DNA from: PUPG01 sp964463915
Lineage (GTDB): Bacteria > Bacteroidota > Bacteroidia > Bacteroidales > UBA7960
DNA length: 64,000 nt
Reading direction: 5' to 3'
Assembly: GCA_964463915.1 (NCBI GenBank)
Contig: CAYXEH010000007.1
Span: 11,604 to 75,603 of the forward strand
The notes beneath the pieces are model-generated. The model did no database searches. It was not told the DNA's origin and saw only the letters and a program-made list of their open reading frames with translations. Below are positions 8,564 to 17,681 of this stretch, in pieces (position 1 is the first letter of the stretch; each line of letters opens with the position of its first letter). The translations under genes and the position numbers were made by a program.

Positions 8564-9166
8564 TCAGATCAACCCCTCCTCAATCAACTGCACAATTTCC
8601 TCTATTCGGTGGTCTTTTCCATACGGATCATATTGCTCCCGAAGATCGTACCCAAAAATCCGTCCGAGCGACTGCCAGAAAACCGCAGAAAAAGAACCGC
8701 GAAACTCTTTGAGTATATGGTAGGAGGTCTGATCTGTCTCCCTGTCAATCAACTTGATCAGAATCAAGCCCTGAGAAAAAGTCAACCGCTTCAGGTCATC
8801 TTCAAAGTTATCACGGATCTCATCTTCGGCTTCACTCATAAATTGGCTCCGTTCCTTTTCCGTTTCCAGCTCCATCAGTCTTCTGCTGTATTCCCGAAAC
8901 ATATTACCGGCCAGCTTGGCATAAGGATAAACGATTTTCACATTCCGTACGGTCCGGTTGTAACGGTATGCTTCCCATCGATTTGCAAACTCCCTTTTGG
9001 CCGTAACACTCACCGGACGCAACTCAATCACAGGAATGGTGTCTCCGTTCAGCACCCGGGCGGCCACAGTATGTCCCTCCTGAAGCGGATCCCCGGGCCG
9101 GACATCGAGGGTATCAGGCGGATAGCCGTTGAAAATCCCCAATAATATAACAAGTAGCAATAGCAT
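8564..9166 (-). CDS. DUF4294 family protein, secreted
   Basis: The 200-residue product has a short signal peptide (residues 1-14) and a basic/acidic helical body. The patterns VIELRPVSVTAKREF, RNVKIVYPYAKLAG and LIKLIDRETDQTSYH are characteristic of the Bacteroidota family DUF4294. Function is unknown; the pattern suggests a periplasmic or membrane-attached helical protein. It is read in the same direction as clpX, but a strong terminator ends only 11 bp before its start codon, and I see no promoter box in between. Confidence 0.85.
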   Translation of the reverse strand: MLLLLVILLGIFNGYPPDTLDVRPGDPLQEGHTVAARVLNGDTIPVIELRPVSVTAKREFANRWEAYRYNRTVRNVKIVYPYAKLAGNMFREYSRRLMELETEKERSQFMSEAEDEIRDNFEDDLKRLTFSQGLILIKLIDRETDQTSYHILKEFRGSFSAVFWQSLGRIFGYDLREQYDPYGKDHRIEEIVQLIEEGLI

Positions 9167-9177
9167 ATCTCTTACTC

Positions 9178-9210
9178 AAAAAAAAAAGCGTTCTTTTCGG
9201 AGAACGCTTT
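9178..9210 (-). terminator. Rho-independent terminator after clpX
   Basis: On the minus strand AAAGCGTTCT pairs with AGAACGCTTT around a six-base loop and runs into an uninterrupted T tract. The hairpin lies between clpX and the start of the DUF4294 gene. Confidence 0.9.
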
Positions 9211-9252
9211 AATTTACGAAAAATTTTGGGAATGGTCAAGCGGTCAGGGACC

Positions 9253-10509
9253 TCAGGAAGCCGCCCTGAGCTGGTTGAGATGATTCTCATCGAGCCTTTT
9301 CCGGGTATAATCCAATGTAAGGTGGAAAACTTCCATTTTTCCGGCATCCTTACCTGCCTTTGAAGGGATGTCATACATGGCGTCGAGCATCACAATTTCA
9401 CAAATCGAACGGAGTCCCCTGGCACCCAGTTTAAACTCAACTGCTTTATCCACCAGGTAATCAAGCACCTCGTCTTCGATGACCAACTCCACATCATCCA
9501 TCTCAAACAATTTTTTGTATTGTTTGATCAGTGAATTTCTGGGTTCCGACAGGATCTGGCGCAATGCATCCCGGTCAAGGGGGTTGAAATGGGTTAACAC
9601 AGGCATACGTCCGACCAGTTCGGGAATCAGCCCGAAACTCTTCAGATCCTGCGGGGCAATATACTGAAGCATGTTCTCGCGGTCTATGGGCGCAGTGCTC
9701 CTCGTACCGTACCCGATTGCATTGGCTTGCATACGGGACATAATCCTTTTTTCGATTCCGTCAAATGCACCGCCACACACAAACAGGATATTCTGGGTAT
9801 TCACCTGGATCATCTTCTGTTCAGGATGTTTGCGTCCCCCCTGGGGTGGTACGTGAACCACCGCACCCTCGAGAAGCTTCAACAAGGCCTGCTGGACACC
9901 CTCACCGGAAACATCCCGGGTAATGGAAGGATTGTCGCTTTTACGCGCAATCTTATCTACCTCATCAATAAAAACAATTCCCCGTTCGGCAGCGGCCACA
10001 TCGTAGTCAGCCACCTGGAGCAATCTGGTCAGGATACTTTCCACATCTTCCCCCACATAACCTGCCTCGGTTAGAACAGTCGCATCCGCAATGCAGAAAG
10101 GGACCTGCATTTTTTTTGCAATGGTCCGTGCCATCAGGGTCTTCCCTGTCCCGGTTTCACCCACCATTACAATATTGGACTTCTCCAGTTCTACACCTTC
10201 CTCATCCTCCGGTTTCGGTGCCGGATAATTGATCCGTTTATAATGGTTGTATACTGCAACAGAAAGAACCTTCTTGGCCTCGTCCTGGCCAATTACATAC
10301 TGATCAAGGTGCTTTTTAATCTCAATTGGCTTAAACAACCTGAAAGAAGGAATTTTTTGTTTCTCCTTTTGGGTTTTTTCCTCTGCCACGATCGTATTGG
10401 CCTGTTCCACACAACGCTCACAGATGTGAGCATCCACCCCGGAGATCAGCATGTCGACATCTTTCCCTTCTTTGCCACAGAAGGAACATTTCCTGGTTTC
10501 TTTGGTCAT
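9253..10509 (-). CDS. clpX: ClpX, ATP-dependent unfoldase of ClpXP
   Basis: The 418-residue AAA+ protein has an N-terminal C4 zinc-binding domain (CSFCG and CERC), Walker A GETGTGKT, Walker B with FIDEVDKI, the pore-loop GYVGEDVE and sensor motifs typical of ClpX. It unfolds tagged substrates and passes them to ClpP. It follows clpP by 34 bp and is probably the last gene of tig-clpP-clpX, ended by the terminator at 9178-9210. Length is normal. Confidence 0.97.
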   Translation of the reverse strand: MTKETRKCSFCGKEGKDVDMLISGVDAHICERCVEQANTIVAEEKTQKEKQKIPSFRLFKPIEIKKHLDQYVIGQDEAKKVLSVAVYNHYKRINYPAPKPEDEEGVELEKSNIVMVGETGTGKTLMARTIAKKMQVPFCIADATVLTEAGYVGEDVESILTRLLQVADYDVAAAERGIVFIDEVDKIARKSDNPSITRDVSGEGVQQALLKLLEGAVVHVPPQGGRKHPEQKMIQVNTQNILFVCGGAFDGIEKRIMSRMQANAIGYGTRSTAPIDRENMLQYIAPQDLKSFGLIPELVGRMPVLTHFNPLDRDALRQILSEPRNSLIKQYKKLFEMDDVELVIEDEVLDYLVDKAVEFKLGARGLRSICEIVMLDAMYDIPSKAGKDAGKMEVFHLTLDYTRKRLDENHLNQLRAAS

Positions 10510-10543
10510 TTCAATAATATTTTTCGCCGGTCAGACCCGATAA

Positions 10544-11227
10544 TTACTCATGGCGCTTATTCGACAGCAGTACCTCATCAATCATCCCGTACTCTTTCGC
10601 TTCTTCCGAAGTCATCCAGAAATCCCGGTCTGAATCCGTCCAGATCTTCTTGTATTCCTGGCCGCTGTGAAGCGCGATAATTTCATACAATTCTTTTTTG
10701 ATCTTCTGGATTTCCCTGGCTGTGATTTCAATGTCAGAGGCCTGTCCTTCGGCGCCGCCCATGGGCTGATGGATCAGGATACGACTATGTTTCAGCGCAG
10801 TACGCTTACCTTTGGTTCCGGCTGCCAGCAGCACCGCTCCCATTGAAGCAGCCATTCCGGTACAAATTGTTGACACATCAGGGGAAATATACTGCATGGT
10901 GTCATAGATACCCAGCCCGGCATACACTGAGCCTCCCGGTGTGTTCAAATAAATCTGGACATCTTTCTTGGGGTCGACAGATTCCAGGTAAAGCAACTGT
11001 GCCTGGATGATATTGGCTACATAATCATTAACAGGAACCCCCAGGAAGATGATCCGGTCCATCATCAGCCGGCTAAACACATCCATGGTGGCCACATTCA
11101 GTTGCCTTTCCTCGATAATGGTCGGGCTGATATAGTTGCCATAGGCCGATGTGTAGTTGTGCATCGTCTGGCTGCTGATTCCCCGGTGACGGGTCGCATA
11201 TTTGAAAAAATCATCCTGTTGACTCAT
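10544..11227 (-). CDS. clpP: ClpP, serine protease subunit of Clp
   Basis: The 227-residue protein has the catalytic serine in GMAASMGAVLL and the catalytic histidine in the HQPMGG motif, with the processing-free N-terminal region typical of Bacteroidota ClpP. It forms the tetradecameric proteolytic chamber used with ClpX. It begins 3 bp after the tig stop, so it is almost certainly cotranscribed with tig and clpX. Confidence 0.97.
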   Translation of the reverse strand: MSQQDDFFKYATRHRGISSQTMHNYTSAYGNYISPTIIEERQLNVATMDVFSRLMMDRIIFLGVPVNDYVANIIQAQLLYLESVDPKKDVQIYLNTPGGSVYAGLGIYDTMQYISPDVSTICTGMAASMGAVLLAAGTKGKRTALKHSRILIHQPMGGAEGQASDIEITAREIQKIKKELYEIIALHSGQEYKKIWTDSDRDFWMTSEEAKEYGMIDEVLLSNKRHE

Positions 11228-11230
11228 GGC

Positions 11231-12652
11231 TTATTGGTTTTCTGTTTCTGACCCGGACGCATCCTGGCCTTTATCCTGTTTATATTTTTCTGTAACTAAT
11301 TTAACAAAATCATCAAAGCCAGTCTCCTTTTCCTTCAACTTTAATTTCTCTTTGAAGAGATCCAGGAGTTTTTCATCAAAGAGCTGGTCATACACCTTTT
11401 TGACCTCATCTTTGTTGGCAGCGATTTGCTTAACATATTGATCAAGCATCTCCTGCTCAACATTTTCCTGGCCATATTGTTTGAGTTGCGCCCGAATAAA
11501 TTTCTCTATCTGGGCGTTCACTTCCCCGGGTTCCACCTTGATCTCATATTTCTTGATCAGATGATTCTCCAAAAGTTGCCACCTGAAGGAATCTGCAAAC
11601 TGGTCAAATTCATTGTTTACTTTCTCCTCGGTGATCTCGTCATTGTCTTTATTGGTGTCCAGCAACCATTTTTTCAGAAAGGACTCAGGCAAAGACAAAT
11701 CTGTCTCTTTCACCAGCTTTTCCATCACCACATTTTTGAAATGCTTGTCTGCATCTGCCTGGTACTGCTGGCTGATCTGGCCGGCCAGGTGCTCCCGAAA
11801 TTCCTCTTCAGTTTTGATATCCTCTTCCGGGGCTACTTTTTTGAAAAGCTCCTCATTGAGTTCAGCTGGCTCTACCCGGCTGATGCTCTCTACCACAAAA
11901 CGAAAGAGCGGGCTGTACTGGCCCAGCTCTTCTTTTTTCACACCCACCATGGCTGCCGCTTCTGTTTCTGAATCAACGGCCCTGACAATATCCATCTCCA
12001 CCGAAGTTCCCGGTTTGGCTCCCACCAACTGGTTTTTAAGCTCTTCGTCTTTCAGGTACTGAATGTACACATTTGCTTTGTGGGTATGACCTTCATCCTT
12101 GGGTTTACCAGGCGACTCCATTTCTGTGAACTCCCCAAAAAGCACATCTTCGGCTTCAGCGGTACCCGGATTGGTCATTTTTCCATAACGCTTACGGATG
12201 TCTTTCAGGTAGTTATCCACAATGTCATCTTCTACTTTGATTTTATGGTATTCCACCTCGATGTCTTCCGACAACTCAAGGTCAATTTCAGGAGCCAGGC
12301 CAATCTCATAATGAAACTCAAATTCAGTCTGATTCTCCCAGTCAATGGCATTGGCTTTTTCGTTATCCGGCAGCGGATTTCCAAGCACATTTAACTCATT
12401 CTCTTTGATGTAGTTATAGACGGCATCAGCGAGTATCTTGTTGACCTCCTCAGCCAGCACACTCTTGCCATACATTTTTTTTACAATACCCATGGGTACT
12501 TTTCCGGGCCTGAACCCAGGCATCTGGGCTTTCTTCTGCAGGTTGCGCAACTCCTTATCTACCTGTTCGCTATAATCTTCTTCACTGAGAGAAACTTTCA
12601 GCACTGCTTCCAGGGGGGCGGTGTTTTCCTGTACAATATTCATATCGTTCAA
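11231..12652 (-). CDS. tig: Trigger factor, ribosome-associated chaperone
   Basis: The 473-residue protein carries the N-terminal ribosome-docking signature GFRPGKVPMGIVKKMYG, a divergent peptidyl-prolyl isomerase region in the middle, and a long helical C-terminal arm domain ending in a charged tail. It binds nascent chains at the exit tunnel. It heads the tig-clpP-clpX unit. Upstream are tRNA-Leu and its probable terminator; no TAnnTTTG box is visible in the roughly 50 bp between, so the promoter is unresolved. Confidence 0.95.
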   Translation of the reverse strand: MNDMNIVQENTAPLEAVLKVSLSEEDYSEQVDKELRNLQKKAQMPGFRPGKVPMGIVKKMYGKSVLAEEVNKILADAVYNYIKENELNVLGNPLPDNEKANAIDWENQTEFEFHYEIGLAPEIDLELSEDIEVEYHKIKVEDDIVDNYLKDIRKRYGKMTNPGTAEAEDVLFGEFTEMESPGKPKDEGHTHKANVYIQYLKDEELKNQLVGAKPGTSVEMDIVRAVDSETEAAAMVGVKKEELGQYSPLFRFVVESISRVEPAELNEELFKKVAPEEDIKTEEEFREHLAGQISQQYQADADKHFKNVVMEKLVKETDLSLPESFLKKWLLDTNKDNDEITEEKVNNEFDQFADSFRWQLLENHLIKKYEIKVEPGEVNAQIEKFIRAQLKQYGQENVEQEMLDQYVKQIAANKDEVKKVYDQLFDEKLLDLFKEKLKLKEKETGFDDFVKLVTEKYKQDKGQDASGSETENQ

Positions 12653-12701
12653 TCGGTTTTTGAAACAGCAGCCGGGCTGTCTGCTTCAGCTTTTCAAAAA
12701 T

Positions 12702-12747
12702 AAAAACAACCCCGCCAGACCAGGAACTTCATGTCTTATACGGGGTT
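12702..12747 (-). terminator. Possible terminator after tRNA-Leu
   Basis: On the minus strand AACCCCG pairs with CGGGGTT across a loop of about 26 bases and is followed by TTGTTTTTA. The long loop makes it weaker than the other terminators in the window. Confidence 0.5.
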
Positions 12748-12765
12748 CAACAATCCTGTTTATTG

Positions 12766-12847
12766 TGCGGATGGAGGGACTCGAACCCCCACGCCTCTCG
12801 GCACCAGATCCTAAGTCTGGCGCGGCTACCAATTACGCCACATCCGC
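12766..12847 (-). tRNA. tRNA-Leu (anticodon TAG)
   Basis: This is a class II cloverleaf on the minus strand. The acceptor GCGGATG pairs with CATCCGC, the anticodon stem CCAGA/TCTGG holds the loop CTTAGGA with anticodon TAG, the variable arm is long as in leucine tRNAs, and the T arm contains GGTTCGAGTCC. CCA is not encoded. Confidence 0.95.
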
Positions 12848-12866
12848 GTTCCTGAAAATTGGAGTG

Positions 12867-12874
12867 CAAATATA
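12867..12874 (-). promoter_or_regulatory. Minus-7 box of tRNA-Leu
   Basis: TATATTTG on the minus strand, followed by CACTC, is identical over 13 bases to the tRNA-His promoter. No upstream TTG is seen. Confidence 0.6.
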
Positions 12875-12913
12875 CGACTTTTTGTGCACCTGACATGCAT
12901 GAGGGCCAAAAAC

Positions 12914-15091
12914 TTATGCACTGACTGAGGAAGAAGTGGTCTTTTTGGGAATGGAAAAGGTGAACACAGTGCCCTCTCCTTCCCGGCTCGAAAGCCGGAT
13001 GCTGCCCCCTTGTTTTTCAACAAATTCCTTACAAAGTAACAGGCCAAGTCCACTTCCCTTTTCATCCCTGGTGCCATAGGTAGTATAAACGGCATCCACC
13101 CGGAAAAGTTTTTTCTGATCCTCCGCGGAGATTCCCGTTCCGTCATCTGCCACAGAAATCTCAACCATCCCGTTTTGCTCATCCGACCGAAGTTCCACAT
13201 AGCCTCCGGATTCGGTATATTTAATGGCATTGGATAGGAGATTCCGGATAATGGTGTTGGTCATGTTGACATCTCCCCATACAACGAGTTGTTCGTTCAC
13301 CTTGTCATTGACCTCAACGCCCTTTTCCCTTGCATTTGCCGAAAACAGGTTGATGTTGTCACGAATGATATCCTTCATTTCGAAAAACTCGGGGTTGTAG
13401 CTTATTTTACCGGTTTGCGAACGGGACCACTGCAGCAGGTTCTCAAGCAGGTTACTGATCTTAATGACAGACTTGTCAAGTTCCAGGGCCAGTTCCTGCA
13501 GTTCATCCTTATCCAGATCCTGAATGTCTCTTTTCAGTATCCTGGAAAAACTCACAATGGAAGCAAAAGGATTGCGAAGATCATGTGATATGATGGAGAA
13601 AAATTTGTCTTTGGTCTTGTTGGTTTCGATCAGGTGCTTCTCTGATTCCTGTAATTTATGGTTGAGCTCTTCCACCTTTTCCTTCTGCTCCACCAATCTC
13701 TTATTCAATTCCTTAAGCTGGGTGTTGTTTCGACTGATCTCGGTTTTTTGCGCCTCCAGCATTTTATTGGCCCGGGTAGTCATACGAAAACGATTGTAAA
13801 CCAGCAACATCAAAATCAAAATCAGCCCGGTAAACAACAAAAGGAAATTCCGGAATTGCCGCTGCTTTTCAAGATTCAGGGCATTGATCTCATTGGTTTT
13901 CTTCAGCAACTCTATCTCACTCTCCTTACGTTCCCGGTCATACATTATCTGCATCTCAAGAACACGACGCTGACTCTCCTGGTCATAAATGCTGTCCTGA
14001 ATGGCCAGGTAATCTTCCTGGTAACGATATGCGGTCTGGTAATTGCCAAGGTTTGCCATCACTTCACTCAGGCTGGCATAATTGTCTGATATCAGGGAGG
14101 GCAGATCGAGTTCACTGGCCATATCAAGGCTTTGGCGAAAATAATTCCGGGCAACATATAGCCGGTCCATTGAAACATATACCTCCCCAAGATGATGGTA
14201 AACGCCGGCCAGACCCCGCTGGTCATCCACTTCAATGAACAAATCCCGCGCACGGGTCAGATGATCGATGGCCTCTTCATAGGATTCCTTCTGATGATAA
14301 AGGATACCGATATTTCTGAGTGTGGCTGCCATTTCCCTTGTATCCTGGTATTTTTCGCGAATCTCCAGTGATTCCATATAATAATCAAGGGCCTTTGAAT
14401 AATGTCCGCGCAACTGATTCACCCGCCCGAGATTATTAAGCGAAAAGGCTTTCCCTTTTTCATCACCATATTCTTCCTTGATCGCCAGGGAACGCATGTG
14501 ATACTCCTCCGCCAGCTCATAATTGCCCTGACGCTGATAAGCTGTACCAATATTATTGAGCACTTTGCCCGTACGGGCAATGGAGTCAATATCCTCGTAA
14601 TGCCTGAGTGCCCGGAAGTAATGTTCAAGAGCATTGTCATAATACCCCTGACCGGAAAACACAATCCCCATACTGGCCAGAGTTCTTGCATACCCAAACC
14701 GATCTCCCTCACGTTCCTGTATTTGTCTGGCTTCGAGGAAAAAATCATAGGCCATACTGAAATTACCCATCCGCCAGTATATAAGACCGATATCGGTCAG
14801 CGCCCGGCCAACAACCCGGGGATAATCCAATTCCTCAGCAAGGGCAAGTCCTTCTCGGGCATATTCCATGGCCTGGTTTGGATTCGAGGACCGGATAGAC
14901 CATGCCAGCTCCAGCAGGGCATCCATCCGCAAAGAATCCCCCAGCCCTGGCTGTTCAACCAACTCTCTCAGGCTGTCAACCGGGTCCTGCTGGTCATCTT
15001 CTGAATCAGTATCATCCGAAGCATAAAGAGGAGGCCCGCCTGAAAAACAAATCAATAACAAAAAAAATAAAACAGCCCGAATCATCAGCAT
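12914..15091 (-). CDS. TPR-containing membrane sensor histidine kinase
   Basis: The 725-residue protein has a signal peptide, about seven tetratricopeptide repeats in the periplasmic part (residues 50-370), one membrane helix (about 416-432), a coiled coil (435-490), a HisKA domain with the H-box SIISHDLRNPF (His503), and a C-terminal HATPase_c domain with DDGTGIS and GSGLGLLL. It would autophosphorylate on His503 in response to a signal or protein partner sensed by the TPRs. No response regulator is adjacent. It is divergent from nrfHA. A TTTG-N19-TATCTTTG promoter lies upstream. Confidence 0.93.
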   Translation of the reverse strand: MLMIRAVLFFLLLICFSGGPPLYASDDTDSEDDQQDPVDSLRELVEQPGLGDSLRMDALLELAWSIRSSNPNQAMEYAREGLALAEELDYPRVVGRALTDIGLIYWRMGNFSMAYDFFLEARQIQEREGDRFGYARTLASMGIVFSGQGYYDNALEHYFRALRHYEDIDSIARTGKVLNNIGTAYQRQGNYELAEEYHMRSLAIKEEYGDEKGKAFSLNNLGRVNQLRGHYSKALDYYMESLEIREKYQDTREMAATLRNIGILYHQKESYEEAIDHLTRARDLFIEVDDQRGLAGVYHHLGEVYVSMDRLYVARNYFRQSLDMASELDLPSLISDNYASLSEVMANLGNYQTAYRYQEDYLAIQDSIYDQESQRRVLEMQIMYDRERKESEIELLKKTNEINALNLEKQRQFRNFLLLFTGLILILMLLVYNRFRMTTRANKMLEAQKTEISRNNTQLKELNKRLVEQKEKVEELNHKLQESEKHLIETNKTKDKFFSIISHDLRNPFASIVSFSRILKRDIQDLDKDELQELALELDKSVIKISNLLENLLQWSRSQTGKISYNPEFFEMKDIIRDNINLFSANAREKGVEVNDKVNEQLVVWGDVNMTNTIIRNLLSNAIKYTESGGYVELRSDEQNGMVEISVADDGTGISAEDQKKLFRVDAVYTTYGTRDEKGSGLGLLLCKEFVEKQGGSIRLSSREGEGTVFTFSIPKKTTSSSVSA

Positions 15092-15457
15092 GTAATGAAA
15101 GTAACCTGGTCAAACATATTTAAATAACAAATATAAAATATCCAGGATCACAAATTTATTGTACAAAAATAGGATATTTCAAAGATAAGTACCAGAAAAA
15201 AGATAACAAAGTATACGTTTTCATAAATATGTGTTAAATTATTGTCAATCTTTTACATCTATTCGTTTTCTTTTATAACAGAATTCTGAATTTATTGGTT
15301 TTAATTACAAGTACACCCTTCAATAACCATTCTGCCGGGTTGTTTTAATCACACACAAAAAAAATTCCGGACTTATGGATGGATTATATGTGTCTTATTA
15401 TAAATTATTTGTACATTTAAGTACTTTTTGTCTCCGAATTGACAAATTCAGCACACC
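15092..15457. other. AT-rich intergenic region between the kinase and nrfH
   Basis: These 366 bp contain no credible gene. Three TAnnTTTG boxes point toward the kinase (15128-15135, 15151-15158, 15180-15187); only the last has a well-spaced TTTG. For nrfH, TACATTTA at about 15412 is the nearest approach to a minus-7 box. I see no clear FNR/CRP-type palindrome. Confidence 0.6.
15180..15210 (-). promoter_or_regulatory. Promoter of the TPR histidine kinase
   Basis: The minus strand reads TTTG, exactly 19 bp, TATCTTTG. This implies a leader of about 80 nt before the ATG at 15091. Confidence 0.65.
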
Positions 15458-16087
15458 ATGAAACGAATAAGGCGCCTTTATTATTTCCTGCTTCCTCCAT
15501 CCCGCTGGAGAATAACTGTGGTGATCCTGGCCGGAATATTTACAGGCATACTTGTGTTGGTTGTCCACATATCCAATGCCGTTTCGTACCTGTCGGATGA
15601 ACCTGAAACCTGCATCAACTGTCATGTGATGTATCCCTATTTTGCATCCTGGGATAAAAGCAGTCACGGGCAGGAAGCCACTTGTGCAGAATGCCATGTC
15701 CCACAGGATAGTTTCTTCAGGAAGTATTATGTAAAAGGGACAGACGGAATGAAACATGCCACCTATTTTACTTTTCGGTGGGAACCGCAGGTAATGAAGA
15801 TAAAAGAAAGGGGGACCGCCGTTGTTCAGGAGAACTGCATCAAGTGTCACATTGACCTGGTTGATATGGTCCAGCTCGTTGAGGTAACAGAAGACAGTGC
15901 AGAAGAAGGGGACGGCAAATTATGCTGGGACTGTCACCGCGAAGTACCACACAGCAGCGTGAGGAGCTTGTCGGCTGCCCCACACGCCCTGGTGGAAAGA
16001 CTCCCGTCAGCACTTCCCTCATGGTTGCAAGACATTACAGGAACAGAAGATACACGGAGTACGAAAGTTGTGGAATATCCAAAATAA
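15458..16087 (+). CDS. nrfH: NrfH, tetraheme quinol-oxidising subunit of nitrite reductase
   Basis: The 209-residue membrane-anchored cytochrome has one N-terminal helix (about 18-40) and four CxxCH heme sites at 52-56, 76-80, 127-131 and 156-160. It belongs to the NapC/NirT/NrfH family and passes electrons from menaquinol to NrfA on the periplasmic side. The C-terminal tail after heme four is longer than in Desulfovibrio NrfH. The nrfA start is 14 bp after the stop, so the two are one transcript. Confidence 0.95.
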   Translation: MKRIRRLYYFLLPPSRWRITVVILAGIFTGILVLVVHISNAVSYLSDEPETCINCHVMYPYFASWDKSSHGQEATCAECHVPQDSFFRKYYVKGTDGMKHATYFTFRWEPQVMKIKERGTAVVQENCIKCHIDLVDMVQLVEVTEDSAEEGDGKLCWDCHREVPHSSVRSLSAAPHALVERLPSALPSWLQDITGTEDTRSTKVVEYPK

Positions 16088-16101
16088 ATAACCATAGACA
16101 C

Positions 16102-17547
16102 ATGAAGAGCATCAGAGAGATCTCCAAAGAAAAACCCTGGATCAATTGGGTTCTGTTTTTTGCCACCATTGTGATTGTTTTTGTCATTGGGTTGTTTGCA
16201 GCATCTATTGTGGAACGTAGGGGTGAAGCTCAGCTGTATTTCCAGATGGTAAGCCCGATCCCTGAATGGGAACCCGACAATGAAGTCTGGGGGGAAAATT
16301 TTCCCAGGCAGTACGAAAGATATCTGATGACCAAAGACACCACTTTCGAAAGCCGGTATTACGGATCGGTCATGATCGACTATCTTGAAAAGTATCCCGA
16401 GTTGGTTGTCATGTGGGCCGGATATGCTTTTTCACGCGAATACAACCAGGGAAGGGGACATTATTATTCCGTCACCGATGTGCATAATATCCTTCGTACC
16501 GGGGTGGAACAACCCGCCACCTGCTGGACATGCAAGAGTACAGATGTGCCCCGGATAATGGATGAGATGGGCGTCAGTGGATTTTACGCACAAAGCTGGT
16601 CAGAAATGGGACCGGAAATCCAGCATCCCATTGGCTGCCAGGATTGTCACGATCCGGAAACAATGAACCTGCGGATTACCCGTCCGGCACTGGCGGAAGC
16701 CTTTGAACGCCGGGGAAGGGACATCAATGATGCCACCCGCCAGGAGATGCGTTCACTGGTGTGCGCACAGTGCCATGTAGAATATTATTTCGCAGAAGAA
16801 AACTACCTTGTATTACCTTGGGATGAAGGATTTTCTGCAGAAGATATGGAAAAATACAAGGACAACATAGACCATGTGGACTGGGTTCATTCTTTGAGCA
16901 GAGCCCCCATGCTGGCAGCCCAGCATGCCGATTATGAACTCTATAAGACGGGGATACATGCTCAGCGCGATGTATCCTGTGCAGATTGCCATATGCCTTA
17001 CATGCGGGAAGGCGGGATCAAGTTTACCGACCATTACATCGTCAGTCCGCTGGACAAAGTGGAGACCTCATGCATGGTTTGTCACCGGGAGGATGAAGAA
17101 GCCTTGGTTTCCAGGGTTTACGAACAACAAGACAAAGTCAGTGAATTGCGGCGCATTGCAGAGAAGAATCTTGCCCGGGTACATATTGAGGCAAAACATG
17201 CCTGGGATGCCGGGGCCAATGAAGAAGAAATGGAGCCGGTGCTTCAGCTGATCAGGCATTCCCAGTGGCGATGGGACTGGGTAGCCGCAACCAACTCCAT
17301 GGGATTCCATTCTCCTTCTGAATCACTCAGGGTGCTGGCCACCTCCATCCAGAAAGCCCAGGAAGCCAGCCTGGAACTTACCTCCATTTTCAATAAGTAT
17401 GAGGTGGACTATCCCATCGAAATGCCCGACCTTTCGACAAAGGAGAAAGCCCAGGAATATATCGGACTTGATATGGAAGAGATCGAAAGAGAGAAAGAAG
17501 AGTGGAAAGAGGAAGTGCTGCCTCAATGGTTAAGTAGTAACAATTAA
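16102..17547 (+). CDS. nrfA: NrfA, pentaheme ammonia-forming nitrite reductase
   Basis: The 481-residue periplasmic enzyme reduces nitrite to ammonium with six electrons. Five heme sites are visible: the catalytic CxxCK site CWTCK at 141-145, then CxxCH at 179-183, 221-225, 293-297 and 324-328. A signal anchor covers residues 16-36. The ATG at 16102 is chosen because it directly precedes the signal sequence; a longer frame from 15922 would lie inside nrfH. The Lys-ligated heme 1 assigns it to true NrfA rather than octaheme relatives. With nrfH it indicates dissimilatory nitrite reduction to ammonium. Confidence 0.97.
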   Translation: MKSIREISKEKPWINWVLFFATIVIVFVIGLFAASIVERRGEAQLYFQMVSPIPEWEPDNEVWGENFPRQYERYLMTKDTTFESRYYGSVMIDYLEKYPELVVMWAGYAFSREYNQGRGHYYSVTDVHNILRTGVEQPATCWTCKSTDVPRIMDEMGVSGFYAQSWSEMGPEIQHPIGCQDCHDPETMNLRITRPALAEAFERRGRDINDATRQEMRSLVCAQCHVEYYFAEENYLVLPWDEGFSAEDMEKYKDNIDHVDWVHSLSRAPMLAAQHADYELYKTGIHAQRDVSCADCHMPYMREGGIKFTDHYIVSPLDKVETSCMVCHREDEEALVSRVYEQQDKVSELRRIAEKNLARVHIEAKHAWDAGANEEEMEPVLQLIRHSQWRWDWVAATNSMGFHSPSESLRVLATSIQKAQEASLELTSIFNKYEVDYPIEMPDLSTKEKAQEYIGLDMEEIEREKEEWKEEVLPQWLSSNN

Positions 17548-17681
17548 ACAGGGTTCTTTCGGAATTACCCGGACCAGCAGGGAATCCCTAAAAAGGTTCT
17601 GCGCACTTTACAAACGAACAGATCCTTCCTTCTTTATGGCAAGGGAAGCCCAATCATTGGCGGCGATGGGCATCACCCGCC

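Noticed and set aside
12621..12893. Plus-strand frame with MEGLEPPRLSAPDPKSG
   Set aside because: It is the antisense of tRNA-Leu, a common false gene.
15922..16101. Upstream extension of nrfA
   Set aside because: It lies inside nrfH in a different frame. The signal anchor starts at the ATG at 16102.
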